A stretch of DNA of 10,090 nucleotides, from assembly GCA_029288195.1 (NCBI GenBank), contig JARFPR010000529.1, forward strand, positions 1 to 10,090. Reading direction: 5' to 3'. This stretch comes from Gammaproteobacteria bacterium (lineage in GTDB: Bacteria > Pseudomonadota > Gammaproteobacteria > GCA-001735895). Below are positions 8,492 to 10,090 of the stretch, piece by piece. Below the pieces are notes generated by a model that saw only the letters and a program-made list of their open reading frames with translations, did no database searches and was not told the DNA's origin. Every line of letters starts with the position of its first letter. The first letter of the stretch is position 1. The position numbers and the translations under genes were made by a program.

Positions 8492-9067
8492 TCAAAACAT
8501 CGCTATATCTGCGTCTTGCAGTAACTCCGCAGTCTCGTAAAGTGGCAAACCCATAACCGCTGAATAACTTCCTTCAAGGTGTTCAATAAAGATAGCAGCC
8601 TTACCCTGGATTGCGTAGGCACCCGCCTTGTCCATCGGTTCCCCGGTCGCACAATAGGACTCGATTTCCGCTGCCGATATTGATCTGAAGCTCACCCTGT
8701 TTTGGGTTAGTCGTAACCCGACATTGCCCGGCGTGGCTAAAGCGACGGCACTCAATACCAGGTGTTGCCTGCCAGACAATTGCTGCAATATAGAATGGCA
8801 TTGCTCGCCATCGGCAGGCTTGCCAATGGTATCACCATCAAGTGCGATGGTAGTATCAGCCGCCAGCACGGCGTAAGGTTCCTGCTGTCCTTCCAGTTGC
8901 TCAGCGACAACCGCGGCCTTGGTTCTGGCCATGCGGCTTACGTACTCGATGGGCGATTCCGTTGGCTCCCTACTCTCATCGATGTCCAGGGCTTGAACGA
9001 CAAATTCAATCCCAATCTGGCGCAATAACTCGGCCCTGCGGGGCGATTTGGAGGCGAGGTAAATCAT
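8492..9067 (-). CDS. maf: Maf-family nucleoside triphosphate pyrophosphatase (dTTP/UTP type, YhdE)
   Basis: Maf proteins hydrolyse nucleoside triphosphates, including modified ones, to the monophosphate and pyrophosphate, and are linked to house-cleaning and septum control. The 191-residue product is full length. The N-terminal signature is SKSPRR (6-11), the catalytic aspartate is D71 in AADTT, and IGKP follows at 81-84. The segment GEPMDKAGAYAIQGKAA (142-158) marks the YhdE subfamily, which prefers dTTP, UTP and their 5-methyl forms, rather than the YceF type that prefers 7-methyl-GTP. GSYSAVMGLPL closes the domain (166-176). It starts 35 bases after rlmH, the longest gap in the cluster, and no strong ribosome binding site precedes its ATG. 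The next gene is rng, as in E. coli. Confidence 0.96.
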   Translation of the reverse strand: MIYLASKSPRRAELLRQIGIEFVVQALDIDESREPTESPIEYVSRMARTKAAVVAEQLEGQQEPYAVLAADTTIALDGDTIGKPADGEQCHSILQQLSGRQHLVLSAVALATPGNVGLRLTQNRVSFRSISAAEIESYCATGEPMDKAGAYAIQGKAAIFIEHLEGSYSAVMGLPLYETAELLQDADIAMF

Positions 9068-9102
9068 TGTGACATGATAGCTTGAAAGCCTGTCCGGGTC
9101 GC

Positions 9103-9573
9103 CTATTCGCGATGATATGGGTGACCTTTGAGGATGGTCCAGGCACGGTACAGCTGTTCCACAAGCACTACCTTGACGAGCGCATGCGGCATCGTCATTT
9201 TTCCAAGTGAGACCCGATGCCGGCAGACTTCGATACAGGCTGGCGACAAACCATCCGGCCCACCGATAATCAGGTTGACGCGTGGAAAATCAAACATCCA
9301 GCTTTGCAGATGCTTTGACCAGTCGGCACTTGACCATGATTCACCACCTTCATCGAGTGCAATATTAAGGCTACCGGAAGGCAATTTTTCCAATATAAGG
9401 GCTGACTCCTGTTGTTGCAGGCGTGCGCGGGACTGTTGTGATTTGCGAGACGCAAGCGGCACGGTCACGAATTGTAGCGAGATTTCCCTCGGCATCCGTT
9501 TCAGGTAATCATCGCAGGCGGTGTCAACCCAGGCAGGCAGTTTTTGCGCGACATTGATAACCTGGATCCGCAT
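9103..9573 (-). CDS. rlmH: 23S rRNA (pseudouridine1915-N3)-methyltransferase RlmH
   Basis: RlmH is a small SPOUT-class methyltransferase that uses S-adenosylmethionine to methylate N3 of pseudouridine 1915 in helix 69 of 23S rRNA, acting on assembled 70S ribosomes. The product has 156 residues (E. coli 155). The trefoil-knot cofactor site shows as LIIGGPDGL (101-109) and SLGKMTMPHALVKVVLVEQL (122-141), and the conserved end HPYHRE (151-156) is complete; this C-terminal histidine/tyrosine tail is needed for activity in the family. It starts two bases after the stop of rsfS, so the two are cotranscribed, as the ybeB-ybeA pair is in E. coli. Confidence 0.97.
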   Translation of the reverse strand: MRIQVINVAQKLPAWVDTACDDYLKRMPREISLQFVTVPLASRKSQQSRARLQQQESALILEKLPSGSLNIALDEGGESWSSADWSKHLQSWMFDFPRVNLIIGGPDGLSPACIEVCRHRVSLGKMTMPHALVKVVLVEQLYRAWTILKGHPYHRE

Positions 9574-9575
9574 TC

Positions 9576-9935
9576 TCAGCCCACAGCCAGTTCTTCGCCC
9601 CAGAGTTTTTCAAGATCATAGTAGAGTCGCACATCAGGTAACATGATATGAATGATTACGTCGCCGAGATCAACCAGTACCCATTCACCGATATCCTCCC
9701 CTTCAACGCCGATGGCGGGGCTATCAGCCGCCTTCGCAGCCTCGACTACCGATTCGGCAATTGCACTGACATGGCGCCTGGAGCTCCCGCTCGCAAATAT
9801 CATGTAGTCGGTGAAACTGGACTGGGCACGCACATCCAGCAGCACTACATTTTCCGCCTTCAGGTTATCCAGCGCCTCTAGCGCCATTTTTTTGGTTGCC
9901 TCGACCTGCAAGCTGGGGGGATTGGTTTCAGTCAA
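9576..9935 (-). CDS. rsfS: Ribosomal silencing factor RsfS
   Basis: RsfS (YbeB, Iojap family) binds protein L14 of the large ribosomal subunit and blocks joining with the small subunit, lowering translation in starvation or stationary phase. The 119-residue product has the family core: DVRAQSSFTDY (34-44), SGSSRRHVSAIA (49-60), GVEGE (76-80), W85 followed by VLVDLGDVIIHIM, and YYDLEKLW (105-112). The start is a TTG at 9935, supported by CGGAG five bases upstream. With this start the protein has about 15 residues more at the N-terminus than E. coli RsfS (105), with a proline-containing, poorly conserved lead; an ATG at codon 17 would give a product of about 103 residues but has no better binding site. 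The start overlaps the end of nadD by eight bases. Confidence 0.95.
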   Translation of the reverse strand: MTETNPPSLQVEATKKMALEALDNLKAENVVLLDVRAQSSFTDYMIFASGSSRRHVSAIAESVVEAAKAADSPAIGVEGEDIGEWVLVDLGDVIIHIMLPDVRLYYDLEKLWGEELAVG

Positions 9936-10090
9936 TGGTTCTCCGGTATAAATTATGTTTATTTATATAGTCTGCCACCACCGGGCGTATGCATCGCTCC
10001 GTGGCCTCACCCTGCTCCAACGCGGCACGCACTTCGCTTGATGAGCAGTCAGGCGCTTCGACTTCGAGCATTAGAATGGCACCCGCCAAA
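9928..10090 (-). CDS. nadD: Nicotinate-nucleotide adenylyltransferase NadD (C-terminal end)
   Basis: NadD joins ATP and nicotinate mononucleotide to give deamido-NAD, in the NAD synthesis pathway. Only the last 53 codons and the TGA stop are in the window; the gene continues beyond the right edge. Two features identify it. The first is DCSSSEVRAALEQGE (residues 14-28 of the visible part), a variant of the ISSTxIR motif that contacts ATP phosphates in this nucleotidyltransferase family; the usual threonine is serine here and isoleucine is valine. The second is the characteristic end VADYINKHNLYR. Its stop lies eight bases inside rsfS, and nadD-rsfS is a common bacterial gene pair, which supports the call. 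A short extension RTID follows the usual last arginine. Confidence 0.88.
   Translation of the reverse strand, partial: LAGAILMLEVEAPDCSSSEVRAALEQGEATERCIRPVVADYINKHNLYRRTID
9941..9945 (-). promoter_or_regulatory. Ribosome binding site supporting the TTG start of rsfS
   Basis: On the minus strand CGGAG lies five bases before the TTG at 9935, within the last codons of nadD. It is the best ribosome binding site in the minus-strand run and decides for the rare start codon. Confidence 0.65.

Noticed and set aside
8209..8556. 115-codon open frame on the plus strand across the maf/rng junction
   Set aside because: It covers the conserved N-terminus of RNase G on the other strand and shows no domain or binding site.
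9064..9075. Three-codon mini-frame (ATG TCA CAA TGA) on the minus strand overlapping the maf ATG
   Set aside because: The ATGA overlap is neat and might couple translation, but the frame is so short that chance is the simpler explanation and no binding site precedes it.
9068..9102. Possible promoter in the 35-base rlmH-maf gap (TATCAT near the maf start)
   Set aside because: No convincing -35 box lies at a proper distance, and TATCAT is too close to the start codon to support a call.
9128..9508. 126-codon open frame on the plus strand opposite rlmH
   Set aside because: It is the antisense of the conserved rlmH frame and has the cysteine- and serine-rich look of a shadow.

Overview
The window carries a conserved housekeeping block of a gammaproteobacterium with roughly even base composition. 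The evidence is the gene set nadD, rsfS, rlmH, maf (yhdE type), rng, yhdP and tldD, with typical gammaproteobacterial motifs in each product. The species cannot be named from sequence alone. There is no rRNA, tRNA, insertion sequence, phage gene, CRISPR array or long repeat, and no gap between genes longer than 35 bases.

Layout. Left part, plus strand (1 to 1406): the C-terminal 351 residues of an RND-type efflux transporter, whose start lies outside the window, followed by a 117-residue cytoplasmic protein of unknown function joined by an ATGA overlap. Right part, minus strand, read from 10090 down to 1403: the last 53 codons of nadD, then rsfS, rlmH, maf, rng, yhdP, a small unnamed secreted protein, and tldD. 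The two transcription units converge, and their last genes share the four bases CTAG (1403-1406), where both stop codons lie.

How the genes relate. The minus-strand run is very compact, with gaps or overlaps from -38 to +35 bases, so it is probably one long operon or a few coupled ones. RsfS silences and paces ribosome subunit joining, RlmH methylates 23S rRNA and RNase G matures 16S rRNA, so three of the genes serve ribosomes. NadD makes NAD precursors, Maf removes non-canonical nucleotides, YhdP is an envelope lipid-transport protein and TldD is half of a peptidase. In E. coli this set is split between two loci (nadD and rsfS-rlmH on one side of the genome, yhdE-rng-yhdP-tldD after mreBCD); here they are continuous.

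The two proteins without a known function are the most interesting items: the 117-residue partner of the RND pump, and the roughly 126-residue exported protein between yhdP and tldD with a faint OmpA-like look. I see no sign of a wholly new system such as a defence island or mobile element.
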